NCBI GenBank assembly: GCA_963708205.1
Contig: OY970196.1
Coordinates: 2,480,001 to 2,544,000 of the forward strand
DNA from: CAVYTF01 sp963708205
Lineage (GTDB): Bacteria; Bacteroidota; Bacteroidia; Chitinophagales; Chitinophagaceae
Length of the DNA: 64,000 bases
Reading direction: 5' to 3'
Shown here: positions 1 to 7,933 of the stretch, one piece after another
Numbering within the stretch: the stretch's first letter is position 1
Layout: each line of letters begins with the position of its first letter
The notes under the pieces: generated by a model
Told to the model about the DNA's origin: nothing
Databases searched by the model: none
What the model saw: the letters and a program-made list of their open reading frames with translations, nothing else
Program-made: the position numbers and the translations under genes

Positions 1-86
1 AAATTATTACACTTTGGGAATGCGACTTAAAATCTTCAACAATTGATAAAACTCTTACTTCCCTCATGAAAGAAATTACTATTTAA
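1..86 (+). CDS. vsr: Very-short-patch repair endonuclease (Vsr), 3' end only
   Basis: The window opens inside a gene read in frame from base 3, with stop TAA at 84-86. The 27 visible residues begin IITLWECDLK and end KEITI. The W-E-C-x-L-K pattern close to the C-terminus is a hallmark of Vsr, the strand-specific endonuclease that nicks T:G mismatches left by deamination of 5-methylcytosine. The gene is cut by the window edge, so the catalytic part is not visible. Vsr genes commonly lie next to Dcm-type cytosine-5 methyltransferases, and such a methyltransferase starts at 398 on the same strand, which supports the call. It could instead be another protein with a similar tail, but context makes this unlikely. 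Confidence 0.72.
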   Translation, partial: IITLWECDLKSSTIDKTLTSLMKEITI

Positions 87-107
87 GCTTTCTGCACATT
101 CTTCTTA

Positions 108-140
108 TGTGACTTAAAATACATTGTAATATAAGTCACA
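108..140. promoter_or_regulatory. Putative C-protein operator (C-box) upstream of the controller gene
   Basis: A perfect 9-bp inverted repeat, TGTGACTTA at 108-116 and TAAGTCACA at 132-140, is separated by 15 bp and ends 18 bp before the start of the XRE controller gene. The arms contain GACT and AGTC, the half-site core known from C-boxes of restriction-modification controller proteins. The inference is that the 80-residue regulator binds here and controls its own operon. Confidence 0.55.
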
Positions 141-158
141 CTCTGGTATGTTCGCTGA

Positions 159-401
159 ATGGATATTAAACAGAAAATCGGCGAACGTTTAAAAGAAATA
201 CGTACTCAAAAAAGTCTTTCGCAGGAGGCCGTTGCATACAATGCAGAGATAGAAAGATCATTCGTCACACATATAGAAAATGGTAGAAGAAATGTTTCCG
301 TAGAAACCCTTGAGAAAATTATTTCTAATGGTTTAAAAATAAGTTTTCAGGAATTTTTTGACGATAGTCTTTTTAATGGTAAGAGGAGGGATCAAAAATG
401 A
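159..401 (+). CDS. XRE-family controller (C protein) of the restriction-modification operon
   Basis: This 80-residue protein is almost entirely one HTH_3/Cro-C1 DNA-binding domain: IGERLKEIRTQKSLSQEAVA at the start of the domain, then a second helix and the recognition helix around residues 30-45 (ERSFVTHIENGRRNVSVETL). Size and layout match C proteins, which delay expression of the restriction enzyme until the host DNA is methylated. Its ATG lies 18 bp after a perfect inverted repeat with GACT/AGTC cores, a likely autoregulatory operator. The stop codon overlaps the methyltransferase start by 4 bp (ATGA), so the two are probably translationally coupled. Its role as controller is inferred from size and position; a generic XRE repressor is the alternative. 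Confidence 0.85.
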   Translation: MDIKQKIGERLKEIRTQKSLSQEAVAYNAEIERSFVTHIENGRRNVSVETLEKIISNGLKISFQEFFDDSLFNGKRRDQK

Positions 402-1636
402 TCGTATCAAATGAGCCCTCACTTCTCAGCTCAAAAATTCATGTTGTTTCAGATAAAATATGGAAGATTGCTTTATTTGGTCCTGATAATTTCAGAGCAG
501 CAGTTATAAGTCATTATTTAAGAACAAAAAAAAGAAGTTTAAAGAAATCGGCAATTGAGTTCGCAAGCGATCTGCTTAAAGGTTATTTAAATGGCGAATT
601 AAATAATAAAGTAGCTGAAGAAGCTCTACAATATTTAATAAAGTTTGAAGATGATGTTTTATTCCCTAAACCAGCAAATCCGAAATTTACATTCATTGAT
701 CTTTTCGCAGGCATTGGAGGATTCAGATTAGCGATGCAAAGATTACAAGGCGAGTGTCTTTTCTCTTCTGAATGGGATGCTATGGCACAAAGAACTTACT
801 ATGCAAACTTTGGTGAGATACCTTTTGGCGATATAACGAAAGACGAAACTAAAAAATGGATACCTAAAAAGTTTGATGTTTTATGTGCAGGATTTCCGTG
901 TCAGCCGTTTTCTATAGCGGGTGTCTCAAAAAAAAATAGTTTAGGAAGAAAGCATGGCTTTGATGATGAAAAGCAAGGCAATTTATTTTTTCACATAGCT
1001 GAAATTATTGAAAAGCACAGACCAAAGGCTTTCTTTCTTGAGAATGTAAAAAACCTTGTTTCACATGATAAAGGCAATACATTTAAAATTATCCGAGAAA
1101 CATTCCTTGATTTAAAGTACAGTTTTCACTCAAAAGTTCTAAATGGAAAACATTTTGTACCGCAACACAGAGAACGGACTTTCATGGTAGGTTTTGATAA
1201 AAAAGTTTTCAATGATGAAGAAAACTTTAGATTTCCTAATCTCCCTGAACCAACAAAAAAAATAAAAGATATTCTCAATAAAAAAGTTGATCCAAAATAT
1301 ACGCTTACTGATCATTTATGGAAGTATTTACAGGGCTATGCAAAAAAGCATAAAGAATTAGGAAATGGGTTTGGTTTTGGTCTTGTTGATCTTAATGGTA
1401 TTACCAGAACAATGAGTGCCCGTTATTATAAAGATGGTTCCGAAATATTAATACCACAAAAAAATCAAAACCCAAGAAGATTATCTGTTGAAGAAGCAGC
1501 AAGACTTCAAGGTTATCCTGAAGGTTTTATTGTTGATGCTGTTTCAATGAATCAGTCTTACAAACAATTGGGAAATTCTGTTGTAGTGCCTTTGATTGAA
1601 GCGATAGGAGAAAAAGTTATTGAAACATTTGGATAA
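398..1636 (+). CDS. dcm: DNA (cytosine-5-)-methyltransferase, Dcm/EcoRII type
   Basis: The enzyme transfers a methyl group from S-adenosylmethionine to C5 of cytosine and here protects host DNA from the EcoRII-type nuclease encoded next. The 412 residues show an N-terminal extension of about 95 residues, then motif I FIDLFAGIGGF (99-109), motif IV with catalytic Cys168 in GFPCQPFS, ENV (215-217, motif VI), QHRER (256-260, motif VIII) and GNSVVVP (392-398, motif X). A predicted target-recognition region lies at about 290-360. N-terminal extensions are also found in EcoRII-family methyltransferases. The start overlaps the controller gene by 4 bp and the nuclease gene follows after 5 bp. The target is probably CCWGG or a relative, inferred from the partner nuclease and the neighbouring vsr, not read from the sequence. 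Confidence 0.95.
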   Translation: MIVSNEPSLLSSKIHVVSDKIWKIALFGPDNFRAAVISHYLRTKKRSLKKSAIEFASDLLKGYLNGELNNKVAEEALQYLIKFEDDVLFPKPANPKFTFIDLFAGIGGFRLAMQRLQGECLFSSEWDAMAQRTYYANFGEIPFGDITKDETKKWIPKKFDVLCAGFPCQPFSIAGVSKKNSLGRKHGFDDEKQGNLFFHIAEIIEKHRPKAFFLENVKNLVSHDKGNTFKIIRETFLDLKYSFHSKVLNGKHFVPQHRERTFMVGFDKKVFNDEENFRFPNLPEPTKKIKDILNKKVDPKYTLTDHLWKYLQGYAKKHKELGNGFGFGLVDLNGITRTMSARYYKDGSEILIPQKNQNPRRLSVEEAARLQGYPEGFIVDAVSMNQSYKQLGNSVVVPLIEAIGEKVIETFG

Positions 1637-1641
1637 AAAAA

Positions 1642-2853
1642 ATGAATTTAATATACCGTATGATAAATGACATTTTACAATATGCAATTACTTCTGTTCA
1701 GGAATCGAATATTTCCTTTTGTAAATATATTACAGCTAATGATACAGGAACGACCGGAGGGCATCAGGCAGGCTATCATATTCACAAAAATTCATGGCAG
1801 CTTTTCTTTGATAAAGAGGGAACAAAAGGCTCTAATAAGGATAAATTTATTACTATAAAATGGCAAAATGATTTTGAAACTAACAGCCGCTTTATTTATT
1901 ACGGAGTAGGAACAAGAAATGAATATCGATTGACGAGGTTTGGAAGAAATTTTCCATTTCTCGAAGATGAAAATATTGGAGATTTATTAGTTATCTGCAA
2001 GAAGTCAAATGCTTACTATCAAGCCTTTGTATTGCATTCTGATGAAGATATTGATGATTTCTTTACAGAACTTAATCTTTCATCAACTGATACAAATGGT
2101 ATTATTCCTAAGCAATTTGAACAAAAGAGTGAAGATAAATTAACACAATGTTTTATCGCTTTTTTAAAAGCAACTGTTATTGATTTTCCCACAACTTTTG
2201 AACTCGCCAAAAATGCAAGAAGCTGCTATAATAGTTCATATGGAATTACTTCTAAAATCGTAAAAGAAAATCCTGACAGGGAAATATTAAATTGGCTTAA
2301 TGCCGAATTTAAACTCTTTAAAACTATTGAGAATGATCGCTACTCAAAAAGGATTGAAACACCTTTCATAACTGTTGAGGAACTTATTGAAACCGCAAAT
2401 ACAATTCTAAACAGACGTAAGAGCAGAGCCGGTAAATCATTGGAACATCATTTGGCAGAAGTATTTAAAAAATTTGAGCTTAATTATGCTAATCAAGCTA
2501 TAACAGAAGATAATAAAAAACCTGATTTTCTTTTTCCGAGTGTAGATGCTTATCTCAATCCAAAATTTGATAATAACAAATTAATTGTTCTTGCTGCCAA
2601 AACAACATGTAAAGATCGCTGGAGACAGGTTCTAAATGAAGCAGATCGAGTGAAAACAAAACATCTTTTTACGCTTCAGCAAGGGATATCAAAAAATCAA
2701 CTTGAAGAAATGTATAAATACAATGTTTGCTTAGTTGTGCCAAAACCATATTTAACCAGCTTCCCAAAAAGCTTTCAAGAACGAATTTTATGCCTTAGTG
2801 ATTTTGTAAAATATGTTCAAGCCAATCAAAGCAATATAGCCGTATACAAGTAA
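1642..2853 (+). CDS. Type II restriction endonuclease, EcoRII family
   Basis: The protein has the two-domain layout of EcoRII. Residues about 20-150 resemble the EcoRII N-terminal effector-DNA-binding (B3-like) domain, with NDTGTTGGHQAGYHI at 33-47. Residues about 255-395 form the EcoRII C-terminal nuclease domain (PD-(D/E)xK fold), with LEHH (267-270), PDFLFPS (294-300) and AAKTTCKDRWRQ (318-329), where Asp295 and Lys320 are the likely catalytic pair. The length of 403 residues fits EcoRII (about 404). EcoRII itself is a type IIE enzyme that must bind two CCWGG sites to cut efficiently; presence of the N-terminal domain suggests the same. The gene sits 5 bp after the methyltransferase and 9 bp before the GHKL ATPase gene, in one operon. 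Confidence 0.93.
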   Translation: MNLIYRMINDILQYAITSVQESNISFCKYITANDTGTTGGHQAGYHIHKNSWQLFFDKEGTKGSNKDKFITIKWQNDFETNSRFIYYGVGTRNEYRLTRFGRNFPFLEDENIGDLLVICKKSNAYYQAFVLHSDEDIDDFFTELNLSSTDTNGIIPKQFEQKSEDKLTQCFIAFLKATVIDFPTTFELAKNARSCYNSSYGITSKIVKENPDREILNWLNAEFKLFKTIENDRYSKRIETPFITVEELIETANTILNRRKSRAGKSLEHHLAEVFKKFELNYANQAITEDNKKPDFLFPSVDAYLNPKFDNNKLIVLAAKTTCKDRWRQVLNEADRVKTKHLFTLQQGISKNQLEEMYKYNVCLVVPKPYLTSFPKSFQERILCLSDFVKYVQANQSNIAVYK

Positions 2854-2862
2854 ATAAATTTT

Positions 2863-5076
2863 ATGGGTGACGAAAAAATAAGAGATGGATATTATAAAAT
2901 AAGACCTGCGGGAAGGCATATCATTACCATTGGGAGAGATCTTATAAAAGATAAATATGCCGCGATAGTTGAATTAGTTAAAAACGCTTATGACGCTGAC
3001 TCACCAACTTGTACAATTTCTCTACTTCCATTTGTAAAAGATGAAACAAAAGGAATCAAAGTTATTATTAAAGACGAAGGTCATGGAATGACATATGATA
3101 CTGTTATTAATAAGTGGATGGTCCCTTCTACTAATGATAAATTAGAAAGAGTAAGAAGTCCTAAGAACCGCATCATGCAAGGCAAGAAAGGTATCGGAAG
3201 ATATTCTGCTTCTATGATAGGCGACGATTTAGTTCTTCAAACTGTAGATGAGAATGGAGACTTAACTACATTATATTTAATATGGGAACATTTTGAAAGA
3301 GCTAAATATTTAGAGGATGTAGATGTATTAATAGAAAACTTTTCTACAAAATTAGAAAGTGGCACTGAGATTATAATTGTTGGAGATGAATCTCATTTAA
3401 ATGAATGGAATAGTAAACAAATTCAAACTCTCAAGTTTGAACTAAAAAAATTAATACCACCAATAGATAATATAGAAAATAAAATCGAGACTGATACTGA
3501 TAATTTTAAAATCAAGCTCGTTTTAGGAAATTTTCCATTTGAAGGGCTTTCAAATACGAACGAAGACATTGAACCGTATCCGTTGTTTAATCTTTTTGAT
3601 TATAGAATCATTGGAACAGTGGATTATGAAGGGATAACAAAATTAAAATTTGAAAATAAACGGGTTAAAGATGCACCTGCCGAAATTATAGATTCATTTA
3701 AAATAATTCTTAATCAAAGGCAAGATAAAAATGCGAAACAGTCTTATTGTGGCGAAGTAAATATTGATTTTAGAGTATTTGACCGAGACCCGGGATCAAT
3801 CGATGGATTAATTGAAAGAGGATTAAAAGATCCACTTACAGGAAATTTCGTTGGAAGGCGTGAAGCTAGAATAATCTTAGATACTTATAATGGTATTGGT
3901 GTATACAGAAATGGATTCAGATTAAGACCTTTAGGTGATGCTGGATATGACTGGTTGGAACTTGATAAAGAAAGAGTTCAAAATCCTTCTTTAAGAATAG
4001 GAAGTGATCAAGTTATTGGATTTATACATATCCAATCGGAAGAAAACTCTGGCTTAGAAGAGAAGAGTGCAAGAGATGGACTAAAGGAAACCTCGCAATA
4101 TTTTGGATTGCAGGAAATATCTAAACAGATATTAACCAAACTTGAAGAAAGACGATTTATATATCGTCAAAGTGTGGGATTAGGAAGAAGTAAACGAAGG
4201 CTAAATGATAAAATTGATACCTTATATAACTTTAAAGATTTAAAAGCCAAAATTAATAAAGAGCTCGATAAACTTGGAATTGCATCAGAGAATAAAGAAA
4301 AGATCAATAAAATTATAAATGAAAAAGAGGAAAAGAACAATAGAATTGCAGATGAATTAAAAGAGGCGATAGCTATATATCAAGGACAAGCTACGGTAGG
4401 AAAGATTGTTAATGTAATATTACATGAAGGAAGAAAACCATTAAGTTACTTTAAAAATCAAATTCCGATTATTACAGAATGGACCGATGAACTTCTTGAA
4501 CAATACGATGCAAATACATTTGATAAAATAATTAATCGTCTTTCAACTATCAATGAGCAATCCAATATTTTTATTAAACTTTTTGAAAAACTTGATCCCT
4601 TATCTGCTAAAAGACGTAATCAAAAAAAGGACTTTCTAATAAGAAAAGTTATTGAAGATGTAAGAGATGTTTTTCATTCAGAATTGGCTTCGCAAAGTAT
4701 TAACTACAAAATTGATTGTGATATTAACGTAACCTGCTACGGATGGAAAGAAGATTTTTATGTTGTCTTTACCAACCTTGTTGATAATAGTATTTATTGG
4801 CTGCAAGATATTAATGACAGAGCAAAAGAAATAACTTTCAAAGTCTATGAGGAAAAAGACTTGATTATTGAATATCGTGATAATGGAGCAGGTATAGCAA
4901 AATACCTAATTGAAAGCGAAGTAATTTTTGAACCTGAATTTAGTAACAAAACAGGAGGAGGAACAGGATTAGGGTTAGCCATAGCTGGTGAGGCAATTGA
5001 ACGAAATGATGGGGAATTAAAAGCTATTTATTCTGAACACGGTGCTTTTTTTAAAATGGAAATAAAATTACAGTAA
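2863..5076 (+). CDS. Twin-GHKL protein: MORC-like ATPase fused to a histidine kinase
   Basis: Two separate GHKL ATP-binding modules are visible in 737 residues. The N-terminal one has ELVKNAYDAD (37-46), DEGHGM (71-76) and GKKGIGR (107-113), followed by an S5-like region with VYRNGFRLRPLG (347-358) and RDGL (404-407), the arrangement of HSP90/MutL/MORC-type ATPases. A coiled-coil-like stretch (about 440-510) leads to a kinase-like dimerisation helix with His521 in ILHEGRKPL, then a second ATPase with TNLVDNS (637-643), DNGAG (673-677) and TGGGTGLGLA (697-706), as in sensor histidine kinases. It has no membrane segment, so it is cytoplasmic. The gene is 9 bp after the EcoRII-type nuclease gene and 3 bp before a receiver gene. 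The likely role is a DNA- or damage-sensing partner of the restriction system that signals by phosphotransfer; this is inference. MORC and paraMORC ATPases are known in restriction-modification neighbourhoods. Confidence 0.85.
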   Translation: MGDEKIRDGYYKIRPAGRHIITIGRDLIKDKYAAIVELVKNAYDADSPTCTISLLPFVKDETKGIKVIIKDEGHGMTYDTVINKWMVPSTNDKLERVRSPKNRIMQGKKGIGRYSASMIGDDLVLQTVDENGDLTTLYLIWEHFERAKYLEDVDVLIENFSTKLESGTEIIIVGDESHLNEWNSKQIQTLKFELKKLIPPIDNIENKIETDTDNFKIKLVLGNFPFEGLSNTNEDIEPYPLFNLFDYRIIGTVDYEGITKLKFENKRVKDAPAEIIDSFKIILNQRQDKNAKQSYCGEVNIDFRVFDRDPGSIDGLIERGLKDPLTGNFVGRREARIILDTYNGIGVYRNGFRLRPLGDAGYDWLELDKERVQNPSLRIGSDQVIGFIHIQSEENSGLEEKSARDGLKETSQYFGLQEISKQILTKLEERRFIYRQSVGLGRSKRRLNDKIDTLYNFKDLKAKINKELDKLGIASENKEKINKIINEKEEKNNRIADELKEAIAIYQGQATVGKIVNVILHEGRKPLSYFKNQIPIITEWTDELLEQYDANTFDKIINRLSTINEQSNIFIKLFEKLDPLSAKRRNQKKDFLIRKVIEDVRDVFHSELASQSINYKIDCDINVTCYGWKEDFYVVFTNLVDNSIYWLQDINDRAKEITFKVYEEKDLIIEYRDNGAGIAKYLIESEVIFEPEFSNKTGGGTGLGLAIAGEAIERNDGELKAIYSEHGAFFKMEIKLQ

Positions 5077-5079
5077 AGA

Positions 5080-6192
5080 ATGTCAGATATACAACTATTA
5101 ATTATTGAAGATGAAAAATCTCAAATTGAAGCTTACGAAGATTCAATTTTTCAGCATAACAAAAAGCATGAAAATAAGATTATTCCAATAATAAAAAGGG
5201 ATTATAAAGAAGGCGCAGCTGCACTAAAATCACCTGATTACGACGGTGCAATAATAGATTTGAAATTGTCCAATTCAGAAGAATTAGAAGGTAAGAAGTT
5301 GGTTGAAGATGTTAATAAAAAAATTCGCATACCTATAATTATTTATTCCGGAAGTATTGCTCAGGTTGAAGATATTGCCGAAAATATTTTATTAAAAAAG
5401 AAATCCAGAGACCAAGTTCTTATTAAAGATATTTTGCTAGAAATAGAAAATATTTATGATACAGGGATTACACGTTTTTTAAGATCTAATGGATTTATTG
5501 ATAACATGCTTACAACAATATTTTGGAAGCATTTATCAGAAAGCTTATTTGACCTTAGAGGAAATAATACTGAAAAAGCCGTCGTAAGGTATATATCGTC
5601 ACATATCCAAGAGTTTTTAGAAATGGATGGTGAAGATGGATTAGAAGATTTAAATCCTGCAGAGTTTTATATTTATCCTCCTATCAAAAAACAATTAAGT
5701 ACAGGAGATGTTCTTTTGAATAACAAAAGCGGCTTATACTTCTTATTGTTAACCCCGGCATGCGATATTCTATTGAGAAATACAAAATCTGAACCACCTA
5801 TCAAAGTAAGAAGTGCCAGCAAAGCTTTACTTATAAGTTTAGTTACTTGGAACTCTATTGAAAATTTTCATACATTAAAAGAAGATACTGGCACGTCAAA
5901 TCAGGTAAGAAAAAATCTTGAAGGTTATATACAGAACAAAAAGAAAGAAAGGTTTCACTTCCTTCCGCCATATAAAAATTTAAAAGGGTTTTTTGCAGAT
6001 TTTCAATCTCAAAATAGTCTGGATTTTGATGAACTTGGCAATACCTGCATTTATGAAAGAATTGCAACGATCAGTCAACCTTTTTTAAAAGATATTATTG
6101 CAAGGTTTTCTCAATATTATTCAAGGCAAGGGCAACCAGAACTTTTACAAGACAAAGTTTATACTGCATTGATAGCGCAAAATCCTAAATAA
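5080..6192 (+). CDS. Response-regulator receiver fused to an unrecognised C-terminal domain
   Basis: The first 125 or so residues are a CheY-like receiver: acidic pair Glu10-Asp11 (LIIEDE), phospho-acceptor Asp60 in GAIIDLKL, Ser90 in IIIYSGS and a lysine run at 106-108. The remaining 245 residues match no output domain I recognise; there is no helix-turn-helix, GGDEF or kinase motif. Visible features are a helical stretch (130-185), a motif LLLTPACD at 222-229, and a basic segment around 285-292. The gene starts 3 bp after the twin-GHKL gene, so it is probably its phosphotransfer partner. Given the operon, the C-terminal domain may be an effector or a regulator of the nuclease; this is not shown by the sequence. 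Confidence 0.8.
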   Translation: MSDIQLLIIEDEKSQIEAYEDSIFQHNKKHENKIIPIIKRDYKEGAAALKSPDYDGAIIDLKLSNSEELEGKKLVEDVNKKIRIPIIIYSGSIAQVEDIAENILLKKKSRDQVLIKDILLEIENIYDTGITRFLRSNGFIDNMLTTIFWKHLSESLFDLRGNNTEKAVVRYISSHIQEFLEMDGEDGLEDLNPAEFYIYPPIKKQLSTGDVLLNNKSGLYFLLLTPACDILLRNTKSEPPIKVRSASKALLISLVTWNSIENFHTLKEDTGTSNQVRKNLEGYIQNKKKERFHFLPPYKNLKGFFADFQSQNSLDFDELGNTCIYERIATISQPFLKDIIARFSQYYSRQGQPELLQDKVYTALIAQNPK

Positions 6193-6473
6193 ATTTACAT
6201 AATAATTCCGCAAAGCAGAATCTTCATTGTAACGCTTAGTTGTACAGGATGCGACCCTGCATATTTGAATCGTATCTAACACTTCATAAGTCAAACCCCC
6301 TGCTCGGCATAATCTCCCAACAACGTCACAACAATTCTCATGTCTTCTATCAGTTGATGTCTCACAAAAGGAAGATTAATTTAAAATACTTCACCTTAAA
6401 TCCTCTCCCCTCAAATTCTCAAACGCATCATCACATTGGTATAATTTTTTCTAACTTCATGTAAACTCATTGT

Positions 6474-6989
6474 ATGCTTTTATTTAAAACTTTTTCCATG
6501 GCTGCGGCAGTTGCTGCGGTTACTTCATTTTCATCCTCTCCCAAATTAACTATCACAAGCGGTGCTTTTTCAAACAATGGTTATATACCCATGAAATATT
6601 CCTGCGAGGGCGAAGAAGTAAGCCCTCCGTTAACCATTGCCGATGTGCCTGACAGTGCTAAATCACTCGCGCTTATTGTGCACGATCCCGATGCACCCAG
6701 GAAAGGCGGCTTTACCCATTGGGTGGTTTGGAATATTGATGTGAATGATAAAGCGTTGCCTGAAAACTTTAAAGGAGCACAGCAGGGTTTGAATGGCGCA
6801 GGTCAGCCGGGTTATAAGGGAATGTGTCCTCCTTCAGGAACACACCATTATCATTTTATAGTGTATGCGCTTGATACCAAATTGAGCATAGATGCCAAAA
6901 CAGACAAAGCAGCATTGGAAAAAAATATGCAGGGGCACATCATTGCACAGGGCGAATTGGTTGGATTATATAAAAAATCAAAGCAATAA
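6474..6989 (+). CDS. YbhB/YbcL family Raf-kinase-inhibitor-like (PEBP) protein
   Basis: This 171-residue protein belongs to the phosphatidylethanolamine-binding protein superfamily. The hallmark motifs are present: SPPLTI (about 60), the ligand-pocket motif DPDAPRKGGFTHWVVWN, and GTHHYHFIVYALD near residue 125. Bacterial members are small globular proteins of poorly defined function. The first 25 residues (MLLFKTFSMAAAVAAVTSF and following) look like a signal peptide, so periplasmic export is likely. It is monocistronic, preceded by a 280-bp stretch with no convincing gene. Composition is more GC-rich than the restriction island upstream, which suggests the island ends before it. Confidence 0.93.
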   Translation: MLLFKTFSMAAAVAAVTSFSSSPKLTITSGAFSNNGYIPMKYSCEGEEVSPPLTIADVPDSAKSLALIVHDPDAPRKGGFTHWVVWNIDVNDKALPENFKGAQQGLNGAGQPGYKGMCPPSGTHHYHFIVYALDTKLSIDAKTDKAALEKNMQGHIIAQGELVGLYKKSKQ

Positions 6990-7183
6990 AATTTTCTTAC
7001 ACAAACTTCCTTCTTCGGCGAAGGACAGGAGAATGAGGCTTCATAGTGATCCCATGTTAATGCCTTAGTAAAGCCTTACTAAAGCCGACGCAAGCCTCTT
7101 ATCCACATCATATATTTGATTTTCATTATTTGTTATTGTCAATGCCAGCATACCTTCCCTTTAGAAGAACGGAGCATGAGACT

Positions 7184-7933
7184 TTACCTCAATCCCTTCA
7201 CGAGCTTTCCAACCACAGGCAAATGGCACCAGGCTGCTGAGCCTTTTACCTGCCAGGCACTTCCAAAAAACCATAGGGCGCTTGTTTCAAAAATAAAGGT
7301 GCTGTAAACCAATATTCCTTTGGTTGGTTTGATTATAAAAGTGAATAAGGCGATCATAATGATACTGGTGGCAATACCCCATCCGCAAACTTTATAAAAT
7401 ATTTTCCTGCGTTTCCATTTTTTTTCTAATTCACCACTATACACACCATCAGGTTTTTGAAAAAAATAAAGACAAAAAAGAATAAAGCAGAAGAAAAGCG
7501 ATCCTGCAAAAGCAAAATGTATATTCCCCCAGAGATCACTTACAGGGTTAAGCAAAAGAAGGTATTGATTGCTGCCATCCAAGGGTGGTCTGAACCCATC
7601 AAAACAGGTAGGAAAGGAAGCGATGCCAAAGGCACAAAACCCCGCAATATTTGAAACCCTGCTTTCCCAGGGATTGCCCGTTTTTTTACTTTTACCTCTG
7701 TAGGTGATAAGAAAGCCGCCCAGGACACAAAGGATACCGGTAAAGATGATATGCATTTTGCTGTAATAATAATGGCTGATGGAATGTTGCCAGGAATAGT
7801 TTCCTGCTCCCAATAAATAACAGCCCAGTACGGTTAGCACGGGAAGCAAAATACCTGTGATGCCTATAAAAGTTCGCAGCTTCTGGTAAGAGATGATTTC
7901 TTCATGTGTATCCGGGAGCAGGTTGGTATGCAT
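7184..7933 (-). CDS. Integral membrane protein, DUF998-like, unknown function
   Basis: The 249-residue protein contains about six hydrophobic segments (around residues 20-42, 60-78, 90-108, 130-155, 180-205 and 215-232). There are no catalytic motifs I recognise. The pattern of a short soluble N-terminus, a SISHYYYSKM loop after the first helix and an FPTCFDGFRPP loop resembles DUF998-type membrane proteins, but the match is by eye only. It is transcribed alone, opposite to the PEBP gene. The gene is probably real because the frame is long, hydrophobic segments are regularly spaced and competing frames are short. Confidence 0.75.
   Translation of the reverse strand: MHTNLLPDTHEEIISYQKLRTFIGITGILLPVLTVLGCYLLGAGNYSWQHSISHYYYSKMHIIFTGILCVLGGFLITYRGKSKKTGNPWESRVSNIAGFCAFGIASFPTCFDGFRPPLDGSNQYLLLLNPVSDLWGNIHFAFAGSLFFCFILFCLYFFQKPDGVYSGELEKKWKRRKIFYKVCGWGIATSIIMIALFTFIIKPTKGILVYSTFIFETSALWFFGSAWQVKGSAAWCHLPVVGKLVKGLR

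Noticed and set aside
21..33. Second C-box half-site (TGCGACTTAAAAT) upstream
   Set aside because: It lies inside the vsr coding frame and encodes the conserved CDLK residues, so the likeness to 108-120 may be coincidental.
6193..6473. 74-codon open frame at 6240-6464
   Set aside because: No recognisable pattern, odd composition and no partner; treated as chance.
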